The notes below the pieces were generated by a model. The model was not told the origin of the DNA. It saw nothing but the letters and a program-made list of their open reading frames with translations, and searched no databases. The translations under genes and the position numbers were made by a program. Of a DNA stretch of 64,000 nt, positions 1-9,000 are shown in pieces (the stretch's first letter is position 1; every line of letters starts with the position of its first letter). The stretch lies in assembly GCA_033344775.1 (NCBI GenBank), contig JAWPMT010000004.1, positions 1,488,001 to 1,552,000 on the forward strand. Reading direction: 5' to 3'. The DNA is from Cytophagales bacterium (GTDB taxonomy: Bacteria > Bacteroidota > Bacteroidia > Cytophagales > Cyclobacteriaceae).

Positions 1-50
1 GAAAAAGAGATAAGCAAAAAGAAATAACTGCGATTCAAAGAAAGTTGTTA

Positions 51-63
51 TCCTAGTATAGGA
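51..63. promoter_or_regulatory. Small palindrome upstream of the Crp-like gene
   Basis: TCCTA-GTA-TAGGA is a perfect 5-bp inverted repeat ending 11 nt before the ATG at 75. It could be an autoregulatory operator or a leader hairpin. The short arms make a chance occurrence quite possible. Confidence 0.2.
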
Positions 64-74
64 ATTACACCGTC

Positions 75-653
75 ATGGAAGCACTTCAATTTGCAATGCA
101 ACAAATGATCAATATCTCCGAAGAGGAGTTGGATGACTTTCTTAGCAGGTGCTTTCCGAAAAAGCTGAAACGAAAGGAAGTACTCAGCCGGCCCCAGACT
201 TATCCCAACGAAGTGTTTTTCATTGTTTCCGGAATCGTACGGGTCAGCGTTCTTGATAAGGAAGGCAACGAACATTCCATACATTTTGCGTTAGAAAATC
301 AATTCATATGTGATTATTCAGCATTCATGAGGAAAGAGCATAGCCTATATACCCTTGAAGCACTGGAAGAAACAGAAGTGATCGTATTGCCCAGAAATGC
401 CATCGAATGGGGTTACAGTAACCTTACAGAAGGAGATAAAATGGGTCGACTGATCGCGGAATTCTATTTCATATATCAAGACAATCGGATCAAGAATCAG
501 TACACCCGTACACCAAAAGAACGTTATGACACCATCACAGAAGTATTTCCCAACATCCACAACCGGGTACCTCAACATATGATTGCCTCCTATCTGGGCA
601 TCACCTCTATTCATCTTAGTCGGTTGAAAAAGCAAGACCTGAATAAAACGTAA
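75..653 (+). CDS. Crp/Fnr-type transcriptional regulator
   Basis: A 192-residue cytoplasmic regulator of the Crp/Fnr superfamily. Residues about 20-115 form a cyclic-nucleotide-binding-like jelly roll (FIVSGIVRV near residue 49, then GNEHSIHF). The last 40 residues carry a helix-turn-helix ending in ASYLGITSIHLSRLKKQ. The phosphate-binding loop of true CRP is not evident, so the effector is unknown; many Bacteroidota paralogs of this size appear ligand-free. The ATG at 75 has no clear Shine-Dalgarno, which is normal here. The gene lies 58 bp before a co-oriented SRPBCC-SDR pair and may regulate it (inference). Confidence 0.85.
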   Translation: MEALQFAMQQMINISEEELDDFLSRCFPKKLKRKEVLSRPQTYPNEVFFIVSGIVRVSVLDKEGNEHSIHFALENQFICDYSAFMRKEHSLYTLEALEETEVIVLPRNAIEWGYSNLTEGDKMGRLIAEFYFIYQDNRIKNQYTRTPKERYDTITEVFPNIHNRVPQHMIASYLGITSIHLSRLKKQDLNKT

Positions 654-711
654 ACATTTGTTATCGTTTTTGAGGACACCCCCGATCCAACTTTGCTGAA
701 AAGCAAAAATC

Positions 712-1296
712 ATGTTAAAACCATCTCTAGTTTGGGTGTCACTGCTATTGGCTGTTAGCAGTTGCTATTCCCTAAAAAAACGCATTGAAACGGGTGAGCC
801 ATACAATGACCAAATCAATTGGCCTAAAGAAGCAAGCCCCTCCGAAGTAGATTTCTATATCCACAACCGCATAGAGGTTGAGGCTCGGCCGGAAGAAGTC
901 TGGAACTTATTGATCCAGGCAGAATCATGGTCAGAATGGTACGAAGGCATGCAAAATGTTGAAGTGCTCAATGATGAAAATGGAATGATCAGGTCAGCAT
1001 CTCAATTGAAATTCCATACCATGAATAGGGATTTCGATGCTCAGGTCATTGAATACATTCCAAATGAACGATTGACCTGGGAAACGAACCATCCAAAATT
1101 ACATGCGGTTCATTCCTGGCTAATTGTCCAAAATGAGAACGGATGTCTGCTCATCACGGATGAAACGCAGACAGGCACGTTAGCCAAACTGCAGAAAGTA
1201 TTCCTCCCAAATAAACTGCAGAAACTTCATGACATCTGGCTGGGTGGTTTCAAAGAAAAGCTAGAAAATCAATCCAATAAACTTTCAGCAAAATGA
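712..1296 (+). CDS. SRPBCC-fold lipoprotein
   Basis: A 194-residue protein with a hydrophobic N-terminus ending in VSSC near residue 18, a plausible lipobox, so probably membrane anchored. Residues about 48-170 match the START/Bet v 1-like SRPBCC fold: an opening strand (FYIHNRIEVEA), the PEEVWNLL helix, W-x-x-W residues, and a final amphipathic helix. Such domains bind lipids or other hydrophobic ligands; the ligand here is not predictable. The stop overlaps the next start by 4 bp (ATGA), so it is translationally coupled to the SDR, which may act on the same lipid-like substrate (inference). Confidence 0.75.
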   Translation: MLKPSLVWVSLLLAVSSCYSLKKRIETGEPYNDQINWPKEASPSEVDFYIHNRIEVEARPEEVWNLLIQAESWSEWYEGMQNVEVLNDENGMIRSASQLKFHTMNRDFDAQVIEYIPNERLTWETNHPKLHAVHSWLIVQNENGCLLITDETQTGTLAKLQKVFLPNKLQKLHDIWLGGFKEKLENQSNKLSAK

Positions 1297-2105
1297 GTCT
1301 TAGTAAAAACTTCATAAGTAAGTTCCACAAAAAATATGGCGAGTGGGCGGTGATTACCGGAGCCTCCAGTGGCATTGGAAAATGGCTGGCAATCGAAGTG
1401 GCTAAATGTGGCATTAATGTCTTATTGGTAGCTAGAAATACCACGGCGCTGGAACGCTTGAAAGAAGAGATCCAAAAGAAATATCAGGTTAAGGCGGCAG
1501 TACTCGGCATGGATCTAGGTGCTGATCCTATTGAAGCAATCATCAATGCCACGCAAAATAAGAACGTAGGATTGTTGATTGCTAATGCAGGTTTTGGGAC
1601 TTCTGGCTATTTTATTAATTCCTCCATCCATGAAGAATTAAATATGCTGGAAGTCAATTGTCGAGCATTATTGGAAATGACACATTATTTCTCTCAATAC
1701 TTTGCTGAAAAACAACAAGGAGGCATCATCTTGATGAGTTCCATGGTCGGATTTCAGGGTACACCCTATACCGCACACTATGCAGCTACAAAAGCCTATG
1801 TCCAAAGTCTGGCAGAGGGACTCTATCATGAACTGAAGGAAAAAAATGTAGATGTGTTGGCGGCAGCTCCTGGTCCCGTGGCAACTTCTTTCGCCAAACG
1901 AGCCAATATGGTAATGGATGGTGTAATGAAACCAGAAGACCTTAGCTCCGAGATATTAAAAGCACTGGGGTCAAAAATGACCGTGCTCCCGGGAGGGCTT
2001 ACCAAACTATTGGTTTATTCCTTGCGAACCGTACAAAGATGGGCAAAAATCAGGATCATGAAACTGGTGATGGGTGGGATGACCAAACATCAGCAGGCTA
2101 CCTAG
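1293..2105 (+). CDS. Short-chain dehydrogenase/reductase (SDR)
   Basis: A 270-residue classical SDR that uses NAD(P)H to reduce or oxidise a carbonyl/alcohol. The cofactor motif TGASSGIG is at residues 22-29, NAG at 98-100, the catalytic serine in LMSS near 149-150, and the YxxxK pair is Y163/K167 (HYAATKAYV). The C-terminal region (about 200-265) is the hydrophobic tail typical of SDRs acting on acyl or steroid-like substrates. It is coupled by ATGA overlap to the SRPBCC lipoprotein gene. The substrate is unknown. Confidence 0.88.
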   Translation: MSLSKNFISKFHKKYGEWAVITGASSGIGKWLAIEVAKCGINVLLVARNTTALERLKEEIQKKYQVKAAVLGMDLGADPIEAIINATQNKNVGLLIANAGFGTSGYFINSSIHEELNMLEVNCRALLEMTHYFSQYFAEKQQGGIILMSSMVGFQGTPYTAHYAATKAYVQSLAEGLYHELKEKNVDVLAAAPGPVATSFAKRANMVMDGVMKPEDLSSEILKALGSKMTVLPGGLTKLLVYSLRTVQRWAKIRIMKLVMGGMTKHQQAT

Positions 2106-2447
2106 TTGCTTTGTACGAGAACCCAATCCTACCTGGTCGCAAACGTAAATTGGATAGGAAACATAAACTCCAATTCATTAAATAGCGAAAGTTGCAAACT
2201 TCCGCTAGATAGGATGGGAAAATGTGATCATACGAAGGTTCCAGAACGCGATATAATCGCGATACTTTAGCAATCCTCGTTACAAACGAGGATTAGCAAT
2301 AGATCCCAATCAGGAATCCTTGTACCTACGGAGGGTTACACTTCGAGGACCTCAGTGTATCCCTATTTGAATGAGCACAAGTAAGATACACACTTTCGAT
2401 TCTTCTATCTTTAGGAAATGAATGCAAGAAGCTTCAATATTTCATGT
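2106..2447. other. Intergenic region rich in inverted repeats
   Basis: No convincing gene lies in these 342 bases. A 10-bp hairpin with one mismatch and loop GCA spans 2184-2206 (AGCGAAAGTT/AACTTCCGCT) and may end the Crp-SRPBCC-SDR transcript. A two-hairpin repeat follows at 2236-2300. TATCTTTA at 2406-2413 loosely resembles the Bacteroidota -7 element (TAnnTTTG) and would place transcription initiation near 2420, which favours the downstream ATG at 2448 for the next gene. Confidence 0.5.
2236..2300. repeat. Two-hairpin palindromic repeat, copy 1
   Basis: The layout is AGGTTC, six bases, hairpin GCGAT-ATA-ATCGC (2248-2260), 11 bases, then hairpin AATCCTCGT-TACAA-ACGAGGATT (2272-2294). A second copy at 4061-4121 keeps the layout and spacing exactly. 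The innermost pair of the large stem is T-A here and A-T in copy 2, a compensatory change that indicates the paired structure is under selection. It resembles REP-type elements found in intergenic space. Confidence 0.75.
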
Positions 2448-3419
2448 ATGAAGTTGACCTTATTCCTTTCTCTATTGAACTGTAGTGGTTTTCTATTTGG
2501 GCAGGGGAATCAAACAGAAGTACGTATTCATGCTGTTTATGGACTTTCTTCAGAAGAAGTTCAGATGAACTCATTTATCGTGAGCCTCCCTCCTTTGATT
2601 ACAGAGATCATTAATTCCGATTATTTCCAACATGCAGTGCTCAATACGCCGATGGAATTCAAGCGTCCATACCTCAGAGAAGAAATGACCAATAAAGAAA
2701 TCCTGAGCAGCCTGTTGGAGGCACACGAAGAACGCTTTGACATCCATTGCCGGTCGGCCGGAATGGAAGAATTAGATATGATTGATACCGAAGATCACGT
2801 CATGGATATCGTTCTGGAATTCATGCCTGCTGAGGAAATGAAAGCCAGGAATTGGAGTACAATGACAGCAGGGTTCACACCGTTGGGCTGCCCCTATATT
2901 CGGGTATCAAAGCACCATTTCAACCGATACCTTGATAATAATGATTCCGTTGCTGCCAGCAGAATGATCATCCACGAATACATGCACACCCTGTATTTCA
3001 ATCATGAAACTCAGGAGATCAATCGCAAGGATGTTCCCTACGCAGTGGAGGGAATCGCTAGAGAAACGGCCAGATGGCTGCGATTTTCAAAAGAACAACC
3101 TGAAGCAACTGGAAGCTGGAAATGGGTGTATTCGGTGAAAAATGGTCAATTGATCTCGGCGGATGATACGGATGGTTCCTATGAAATTGAATTGACAGAA
3201 GAAGGTCAGATCAGGTTCGGGCACAATGGCAAAGTGATCAAAGAAGAGATTGCCAAAGCCTACTACTTTTCTCCGAATGGACAATCTTATGGCTTCTGGA
3301 ATTATCTGGAAACTACAGAACGAAATGGTGTTGAATTGGTCTTTGATGGCAACAAACTCCGGACGGACTACTTCCCTGAAGCGTATGGCGTTTACAACTT
3401 CTTTGAAAAGGTGGAGTGA
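2448..3419 (+). CDS. Exported gluzincin-like metallopeptidase, putative
   Basis: A 323-residue protein with a Sec signal (MKLTLFLSLLNCSGFLFG). An in-frame ATG at 2418 would add ten residues, but the signal peptide and a possible promoter element at 2406 favour 2448. A zinc-binding HExxH is visible as HEYMH (residues 176-180), with a candidate third ligand in AVEGIA (E201), a spacing that fits gluzincins. The remaining C-terminal ~100 residues look beta-rich (GSYEIELTEEGQIRFGHNGK). No family name can be assigned with confidence. It would act in the periplasm or outside the cell. It has no obvious operon partner. Confidence 0.6.
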   Translation: MKLTLFLSLLNCSGFLFGQGNQTEVRIHAVYGLSSEEVQMNSFIVSLPPLITEIINSDYFQHAVLNTPMEFKRPYLREEMTNKEILSSLLEAHEERFDIHCRSAGMEELDMIDTEDHVMDIVLEFMPAEEMKARNWSTMTAGFTPLGCPYIRVSKHHFNRYLDNNDSVAASRMIIHEYMHTLYFNHETQEINRKDVPYAVEGIARETARWLRFSKEQPEATGSWKWVYSVKNGQLISADDTDGSYEIELTEEGQIRFGHNGKVIKEEIAKAYYFSPNGQSYGFWNYLETTERNGVELVFDGNKLRTDYFPEAYGVYNFFEKVE

Positions 3420-3491
3420 TCCGCTTATAGAAATCCGGACCATACTCTAATCGAAAGTGCTTAGTTTTAGATAGCACTAATCATCTTGCTC

Positions 3492-4016
3492 ATGCGCGCT
3501 ATCCTGAAATTGACTGCTTCTTTTCTCCTTATTTTATTCACTTGCTGCGCCACAGCACAAGATTCCTATCTGGAAAAAGTAAAAACACTTGATTCCACAA
3601 TTGAAACGCTCTATGGTGTTATCTCCGGAGAAGCTGGCGAGAAAAGGGACTGGGAGTTGTTCAAATTCCTCTTTACGGACGATGCGCAATTGATTCCTAG
3701 TTTCAAAAACGAAGACGGCATAATCACCTACCTGGCGCTAAGCCCGGAAGGATACATCGAAAGATCTGGCGCGTGGCTTGAAGAGAATGGTTTCTTTGAA
3801 ATTGAAATCAACCGGGTAGAGGAATCTTTTGGTCAAGTCACACATATTTTCAGTACCTATGAGTCCTATCGATCGGAAAAGGATGAAAAACCTTTTGCCC
3901 GGGGCATCAACAGCATCCAGCTCATGAAAAGTGTAGATAGATGGTGGATCGTGAATATTTACTGGACTGCCGAATCCGAGGAAAATCCAATTCCTGAGAA
4001 GTACTTACCTAGGTAA
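3492..4016 (+). CDS. Exported NTF2-like protein
   Basis: A 174-residue protein with an N-terminal signal (MRAILKLTASFLLILFTCCATAQ); LFTC could serve as a lipobox. The body has the pattern of NTF2/SnoaL-like domains: an early helix (LDSTIETLYGVISG), WELFKFLFTDDAQLIP, and a closing strand pair around IQLMKSVDRWWIVNIYW. Such cone-shaped domains bind small hydrophobic ligands or are structural; no catalytic residues can be assigned. ATG 3492 was preferred to the TTG two codons upstream. A copy of the two-hairpin repeat follows 45 bp after the stop. Confidence 0.6.
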   Translation: MRAILKLTASFLLILFTCCATAQDSYLEKVKTLDSTIETLYGVISGEAGEKRDWELFKFLFTDDAQLIPSFKNEDGIITYLALSPEGYIERSGAWLEENGFFEIEINRVEESFGQVTHIFSTYESYRSEKDEKPFARGINSIQLMKSVDRWWIVNIYWTAESEENPIPEKYLPR

Positions 4017-4060
4017 TGCTTTTCTTCTCTCAAGTCGAAGACCTGGTTTAATCCTGTTCC

Positions 4061-4121
4061 AGGTTCTGCAAGGCGATCTAATCGCGACAACTTAGGAATC
4101 CTCGATACAATCGAGGATTAG
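4061..4121. repeat. Two-hairpin palindromic repeat, copy 2
   Basis: Hairpins are GCGAT-CTA-ATCGC (4073-4085) and AATCCTCGA-TACAA-TCGAGGATT (4097-4119), preceded by AGGTTC at 4061. The distance between the hairpins is 11 bases, as in copy 1. It lies between the convergent ends of the genes at 3492-4016 (plus) and 4128-4850 (minus), so it could also work as a bidirectional terminator. Confidence 0.75.
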
Positions 4122-4127
4122 AAATGG

Positions 4128-4850
4128 TTAATTGGGCCCGGTAGACACAAAAACCTCCAGTTTCTCTTTTGGCGTCACGATATGGATACGCTTGTCGTGT
4201 CTGTTTTGCAAGGTAACTTTCAATCCCTGGACTAAAGAGGTTTCACTTACTTTCTTGTTCTCGGCATTTTCGTCATCACAGTTTTCCCATTCTTTTTCTA
4301 TGATGATCTTCCCGGTAGATACATTAAAATCTGCATTCACAAAGTATTCGCATGGTGCACCTGAAGTACTGGTATAACCGATGAGAAAAAGCTCATTGTC
4401 CTGATAGCGGTATTTATCCGTCACCGACCATTTCCAGGAACTTCCACCAAAATGCTGAATGTTCAGTATTCCAATCTCAATGGACATGGTATCATACGGA
4501 TCACCCATCATGCCTCCGTCTCTACTCCCGTACAAGGCCTGCAATGAGGATTTCCACTTCACCCATTTACCTGCTTGCTGTTTGTAGATGATCAAATCTC
4601 GCTCAACATTCTTGAAAGAGCCTTCATCGATTTCAGCTGTATTGTACGCTACAACAGCCTCCTCGATTCCATCTTTATCCAGGTCGCCATCGACTCGTTC
4701 TAGTATATTATATCCTTCCGGAACAGGGATTTCCTGGGGGTCCTGGATTTCCGCTACGGGTTGTTCTTCGAATACTGATCCTCCGCCGGCAGCTTCCTGG
4801 GTCGGACTTTGGCAAGCCCACAACAAGGCAATGAATAAAAGACGATACAT
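4128..4850 (-). CDS. Lipoprotein with a DxDxDG calcium-type loop
   Basis: A 240-residue predicted lipoprotein (lipobox LLWAC at residues 9-13). After a low-complexity linker (PTQEAAGGG), residues about 53-70 hold GDLDKDGIEEAVVAYN, the calcium-binding FG-GAP/VCBS-type loop, followed by beta-rich sequence. The function is unknown; such modules usually serve in extracellular recognition or scaffolding. It begins 3 bp after the stop of the HEAT-repeat gene at 4854-5375, so the two are probably co-transcribed. It ends convergently with the NTF2-like gene. Confidence 0.65.
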   Translation of the reverse strand: MYRLLFIALLWACQSPTQEAAGGGSVFEEQPVAEIQDPQEIPVPEGYNILERVDGDLDKDGIEEAVVAYNTAEIDEGSFKNVERDLIIYKQQAGKWVKWKSSLQALYGSRDGGMMGDPYDTMSIEIGILNIQHFGGSSWKWSVTDKYRYQDNELFLIGYTSTSGAPCEYFVNADFNVSTGKIIIEKEWENCDDENAENKKVSETSLVQGLKVTLQNRHDKRIHIVTPKEKLEVFVSTGPN

Positions 4851-4853
4851 GGA

Positions 4854-5375
4854 TTAACTAAATATTTTTAAAAGTTTATCGGCTCTTCGAGCCACCGATT
4901 TCCGGGTATCCCCGGCAAGTCTTTGCAAATGTGGCAATAACCATGCCTTCAACATAGGATCTTTTTTGGCCCATTTTCCCAATGTTTCCATAGAATTGTT
5001 CAGCACGATCCAATCCTGATGATGAGCCAGGTTATTTTTCAACAACGCTTCTGCTTGCTCTAACTGATCTTTGGACATGTCTATTGACAATAGATCGAAT
5101 AAGTTGGCCAGCGTCCATTGTGTAGAAGCCTGATCAATCGCAGCAATCTCCGTTAGTAAACGATCAATGTAGGGAATAAGTACTTGTTTATGGGCTTTAC
5201 AAACCCGCTTAACCGCATTTGAAGTCCGCAAACGAACCACTTCATCGTCACTGAAGTAGCAATTGAATAACTCCTCAAACAACGAATGATCTGCAAATAC
5301 TTCCTCCACCACCTCCAGGGTATTCCCCAGAGAATTAGGATGGCCTCCTGTCAGCCGCTGCTCAAAGTTTTTCAT
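4854..5375 (-). CDS. HEAT-repeat-like protein
   Basis: A 173-residue, almost entirely helical cytoplasmic protein with no signal. Repeating helical pairs are visible (DDEVVRLRTSNAVKRVCK; HQDWIVLNNSMETLGKWAKK; GDTRKSVARRADKLLK), in which paired hydrophobic helices with conserved D/R positions resemble HEAT or armadillo repeats. Such proteins are protein-binding scaffolds. It is the first gene of a two-gene minus-strand unit with the lipoprotein at 4128-4850 (3-bp gap). The biological role is unknown. Confidence 0.65.
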   Translation of the reverse strand: MKNFEQRLTGGHPNSLGNTLEVVEEVFADHSLFEELFNCYFSDDEVVRLRTSNAVKRVCKAHKQVLIPYIDRLLTEIAAIDQASTQWTLANLFDLLSIDMSKDQLEQAEALLKNNLAHHQDWIVLNNSMETLGKWAKKDPMLKAWLLPHLQRLAGDTRKSVARRADKLLKIFS

Positions 5376-5516
5376 ACGTCATGCTGAATTGCCAACTAAA
5401 AATAACGTTTCGTGACGCAAGAAAAAAGCAGGATCTCGAATGATCCGGTCTGGCTTAAACGAAGACTACCTTTTCAGCTAATAGGAATCACCTTTTAGCG
5501 ATAGTAGCGATGAAGT

Positions 5517-5873
5517 TTAATCCGAAGCCAGGTAATCTAGTGCTTCTGTTCTGGAAGTAAAGGCCCGCATCTTGCTCCCAGTATATTTGGTATAGGCATT
5601 TAGAATAAGCTTCTTGAATCCTGTGACGCCCAAAATCGCAGATTTATCGACCTTATGTTGCAGTGGCTTGGCTTTGGTCTTTGCGCGACTCAAAAAATCA
5701 TTACCCACATTGGCGAAGGTGACGTCTGTCAATACACGTACCTGATCCTTCGAAGCAGCAACTTCTTCCGTCAGCTCATCAATCTTTTTATAAAAGTCAT
5801 CTTTGGTCTCACAAAGCGAGTAATCCGCCTCAAGAATTCTCTTCTTCTTGTGAATGATATAGTCTACAGACAT
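5517..5873 (-). CDS. SpoIIAA/STAS-like protein
   Basis: A 118-residue soluble protein. Its pattern (KRILEADYSLCETKDDFYKK, then VRVLTDVTFANVGNDFLS, then SAILGVTGFKKLILNAY and a C-terminal FTSRTEALDYLAS) resembles the SpoIIAA-like/STAS family, with alternating strands and helices and a final helix that reads like 'F.s.eeAl.WL'. These proteins act as small binding or signalling modules. No phosphorylatable serine of the anti-anti-sigma type can be pinned down. It stands alone; 141 bp upstream of the HEAT gene start I see no strong terminator. Confidence 0.6.
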   Translation of the reverse strand: MSVDYIIHKKKRILEADYSLCETKDDFYKKIDELTEEVAASKDQVRVLTDVTFANVGNDFLSRAKTKAKPLQHKVDKSAILGVTGFKKLILNAYTKYTGSKMRAFTSRTEALDYLASD

Positions 5874-6044
5874 GGTGTGTTAGCTAGGTGGTTTAAGAAT
5901 AAGACAGGCAGCCACATTATTTCACGACTACCGCTCTCAAAGTCATATAACACCATTGACTATCCAAGGTTTGGATATCCTGATATAAAATGATGAGTGG
6001 TGAAATATGGGCTGAAAAGCTCCATCTGGTAGAAGGTTTGGCAG

Positions 6045-9000
6045 TTAACTTCCCACCATCACAAACGCTCCCCAGTACACGGGTGATTTGTACTTCTTTT
6101 TCACCTTTTTCTGCGCATCAAGGAAAGAAGCGCGTTTGTCTCCGGTCTTCAGGTAATTGCGGTAGAAAGCGATCATTAACTCCTTGGTGGCATTATCATC
6201 CACTTTCCAAAGGGACATGATCAAGGTATTGGCTCCCGCCACAAAAAACGCACGTTGTAGTCCATAAACTCCTTCACCGGAGGCCACCTGACCGGTTCCG
6301 GTTTCGCAGGCAGAAAGCACGATCATGTCGAGGTTGCTGAATTCCATGTTCATGATCTCGTAGGCGGTCAGCACACCATCTTCGCCGGTATTGGCCATGG
6401 TGGACTCCTCACTGGCACCGGCCAACAATAAGCCTGAATACAACATCGGGTCCAGGTACTCCCCTAACCCTGGTCGCTTATCGATGAAAAATCCGTGTGT
6501 CGCGATATGGATGATGTCATGATCCAGATTGGCCTTGAAATTGGCTTCAGTAGATTCCTCACCCAGCAACAAGGTCGGTTGCAATTGTTTTTCGCCAAGC
6601 GTCGCGTTGATTTCAGTGACCTCTGCCTCCGTTCCGGGCAGATCTGCAATATTTTCAAAAGACGCCAGACCTCTGGTACCAGCAATACTGCCACTATTTT
6701 CTCCTGAAAAAGTATAAGTGGGCCGTCCCATCAACAAGATCTTTTTTGATGTATCTATCCCTGATGCTGGTTGTTTTACCCGTGCAATGTCTTTGGTGGA
6801 TGTCAATTGTACCAGCTCATAATCTTCAATTAAATAAGACTTGGTCTCGCCATTGAAGAGCGTGGCCAGGCTAATCTTATGATAAACGCCATCGGGAGCA
6901 TAGTAGATCTTCTTGATTCCCAGGTCCTTGATCCGATCATGGATGGGCTTCCAGTAGATATCAAAAGGTTTGGCATTATCGATTTTGAACTTGATGGTGT
7001 TTTTATAGAATGCGAAAGACTTTTCGTCCAATACCTCCCCTTTTCCTAACAAGATGAGTTCAGGATATTGAGCTCCGGGCAAGGCCAACAACGCAGTATA
7101 AATATTGTCGCCATTGATCTCGGTACGAATGACTTCAATGCTGCACTCATCAGCACCTAAAGCACTACTGACTGATGAAAAATCAGACTTCTCAGCCGCA
7201 AAAGTGTTCTCAAAATCCCCGGATGCTCGTGCAATGTCTTTTTCCAGCGTTGCTATCTTCTGGGTCAAAGAATCAAGTGCTTGTTTCTGGTTAGCACTCA
7301 GGTCACTTTTTAGCGACTGACGTTTAGCTACCTCCTGGCGTGCCAAGGACCATTCTGAAAAGAGTGCAATCAAATTTTCATCGCCACTTTTGAATATCTG
7401 TTCACGAACTCGTTTGGTGGAATTCAGCAGGATTCCTTTCATTGTCAATTCTAACTCGTACCAGGTAGCCAGCATCTGAGGATCAACACGATCTGTTGTA
7501 AACCGCGAAACGATGTAGCGTTTCAAATTGTCCTGAAACTTTCGTTTTTCGGTTACGAATTGCTTCTTTTCGTTTTCGGAAAGATAGCTGAAAGATTCTC
7601 GGATCTCTTTCAGGACAATGTCCGCCAGATAGGCAAACAAAGGTGCCGCTTCGTCATAGCGTTCCAATCGCGTGTAGGTGTTCGCGAGGTTATTGACGGC
7701 CAGTACATAGCCCGGATTGTCATCCGCATAGAATTGCTCGTACAGTTGTTTGGCGTCCAGCATGTATTTCAAAGCCGCTTCATCGTTGCCCTGTGCATCA
7801 TACAACAAGCCCAGGTTAGACAGCACCGATAAATATTCGGGATGTGACCTACCCACGGAGTTGCCCAGAATTTCCAGGGCTTTCTGATAATCTGACTCGG
7901 CGGCAGAAAATTGCTCCGTCTCCTGCAAGTGCAACCCTCGTTTGTTCAACAAGTTGGCATACTCCGGGTGCTTCTCTCCAGTCAAGCTTTGTTGCCAGCC
8001 GATGGCTTTGCTCAACAACAGCTCAATCGAATCATTCTCCGGCGTAAAAGAATTCATAATATTGGCCAGGTTAGCGGCCAGAGCCACGCGCAATGACAAG
8101 CCTGCATCCTCTTGTGTAGCAGCCTCCAGCCCAACTTTGTAGTATCGTTCCGCCTGGTCATAATTGGCCAGACCTTCCTGCAAGGCACCCAGACTATTAA
8201 GCACCGAGGCGTAAGCCCTTGATTGCTCCAGGGAATGATCGAGCAAAGTTTGTCGGGCTTTGTTGAGGTACAGGTCAGCCCCATTGAAATCTCGTAGCAA
8301 GTACTTTTGATTCCCCAGCGACTGGTAAGCCTGTGCCAGCTTTTCAGAATCAGCACTGGCATCACGCTCCAGAGCATCGATGTAATTGGTAAACAGAGTC
8401 TCAGCTTTCTCGAAACGACCTAACTGTGTCAATAAATTCCCCAATCGCAAAACCACCCGAGAGTAAGAAGTACTATCTGTAAGGCCATTGCGAACATGAA
8501 GGTCGAGGCACTTTTCCAGGCCACCTACCTGCTCAAACGGTTTGCCCAGGTACCCATTGACGTCTGCCTGCTCCAACAACACCTGTATCTCATCATTAGT
8601 CGTTGATCCTTCTGCTTCCTGGCATTCAGAGTAATATTGATCGGCTTCCGTGTATTTACCCATCAAAACAGCTAGTCGGGCAGCATTTAAATTGAAATTT
8701 AAATGTACTTCTGGCAAACAGTGACCGATCGCACACCATTCGACAATACTGCTACTGGTCTCATACGCTTTGGCATAGTCCTTTAGATGAACAAAAACAT
8801 TATAATAATCTTTCAAAAAGTCGACGTATTCAGCACGGTCCTTCATGTATTCTTTAAGTTCCGGATAAAAGGGGACCGCATCCTCGAAACGTTCGTTGTT
8901 CATCAGCAGAGCACTGTAGTTTTCGACCACCTGATAGTAAAAACCTCCTTTGGGTGAGTTGCTCAATATTTCCAGTATCTTGGCATATATCTCAATTGCT

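Noticed and set aside
2236-4121. The two hairpin repeats as part of a CRISPR array
   Set aside because: Only two copies exist, 1.8 kb apart with genes between, and no spacers.
5961-5977. TATCCAA-GGT-TTGGATA as terminator of the CHAT operon
   Set aside because: The 7-bp AT-rich stem has no following T-run in the minus direction and begins 68 bp after the stop; too weak to call.
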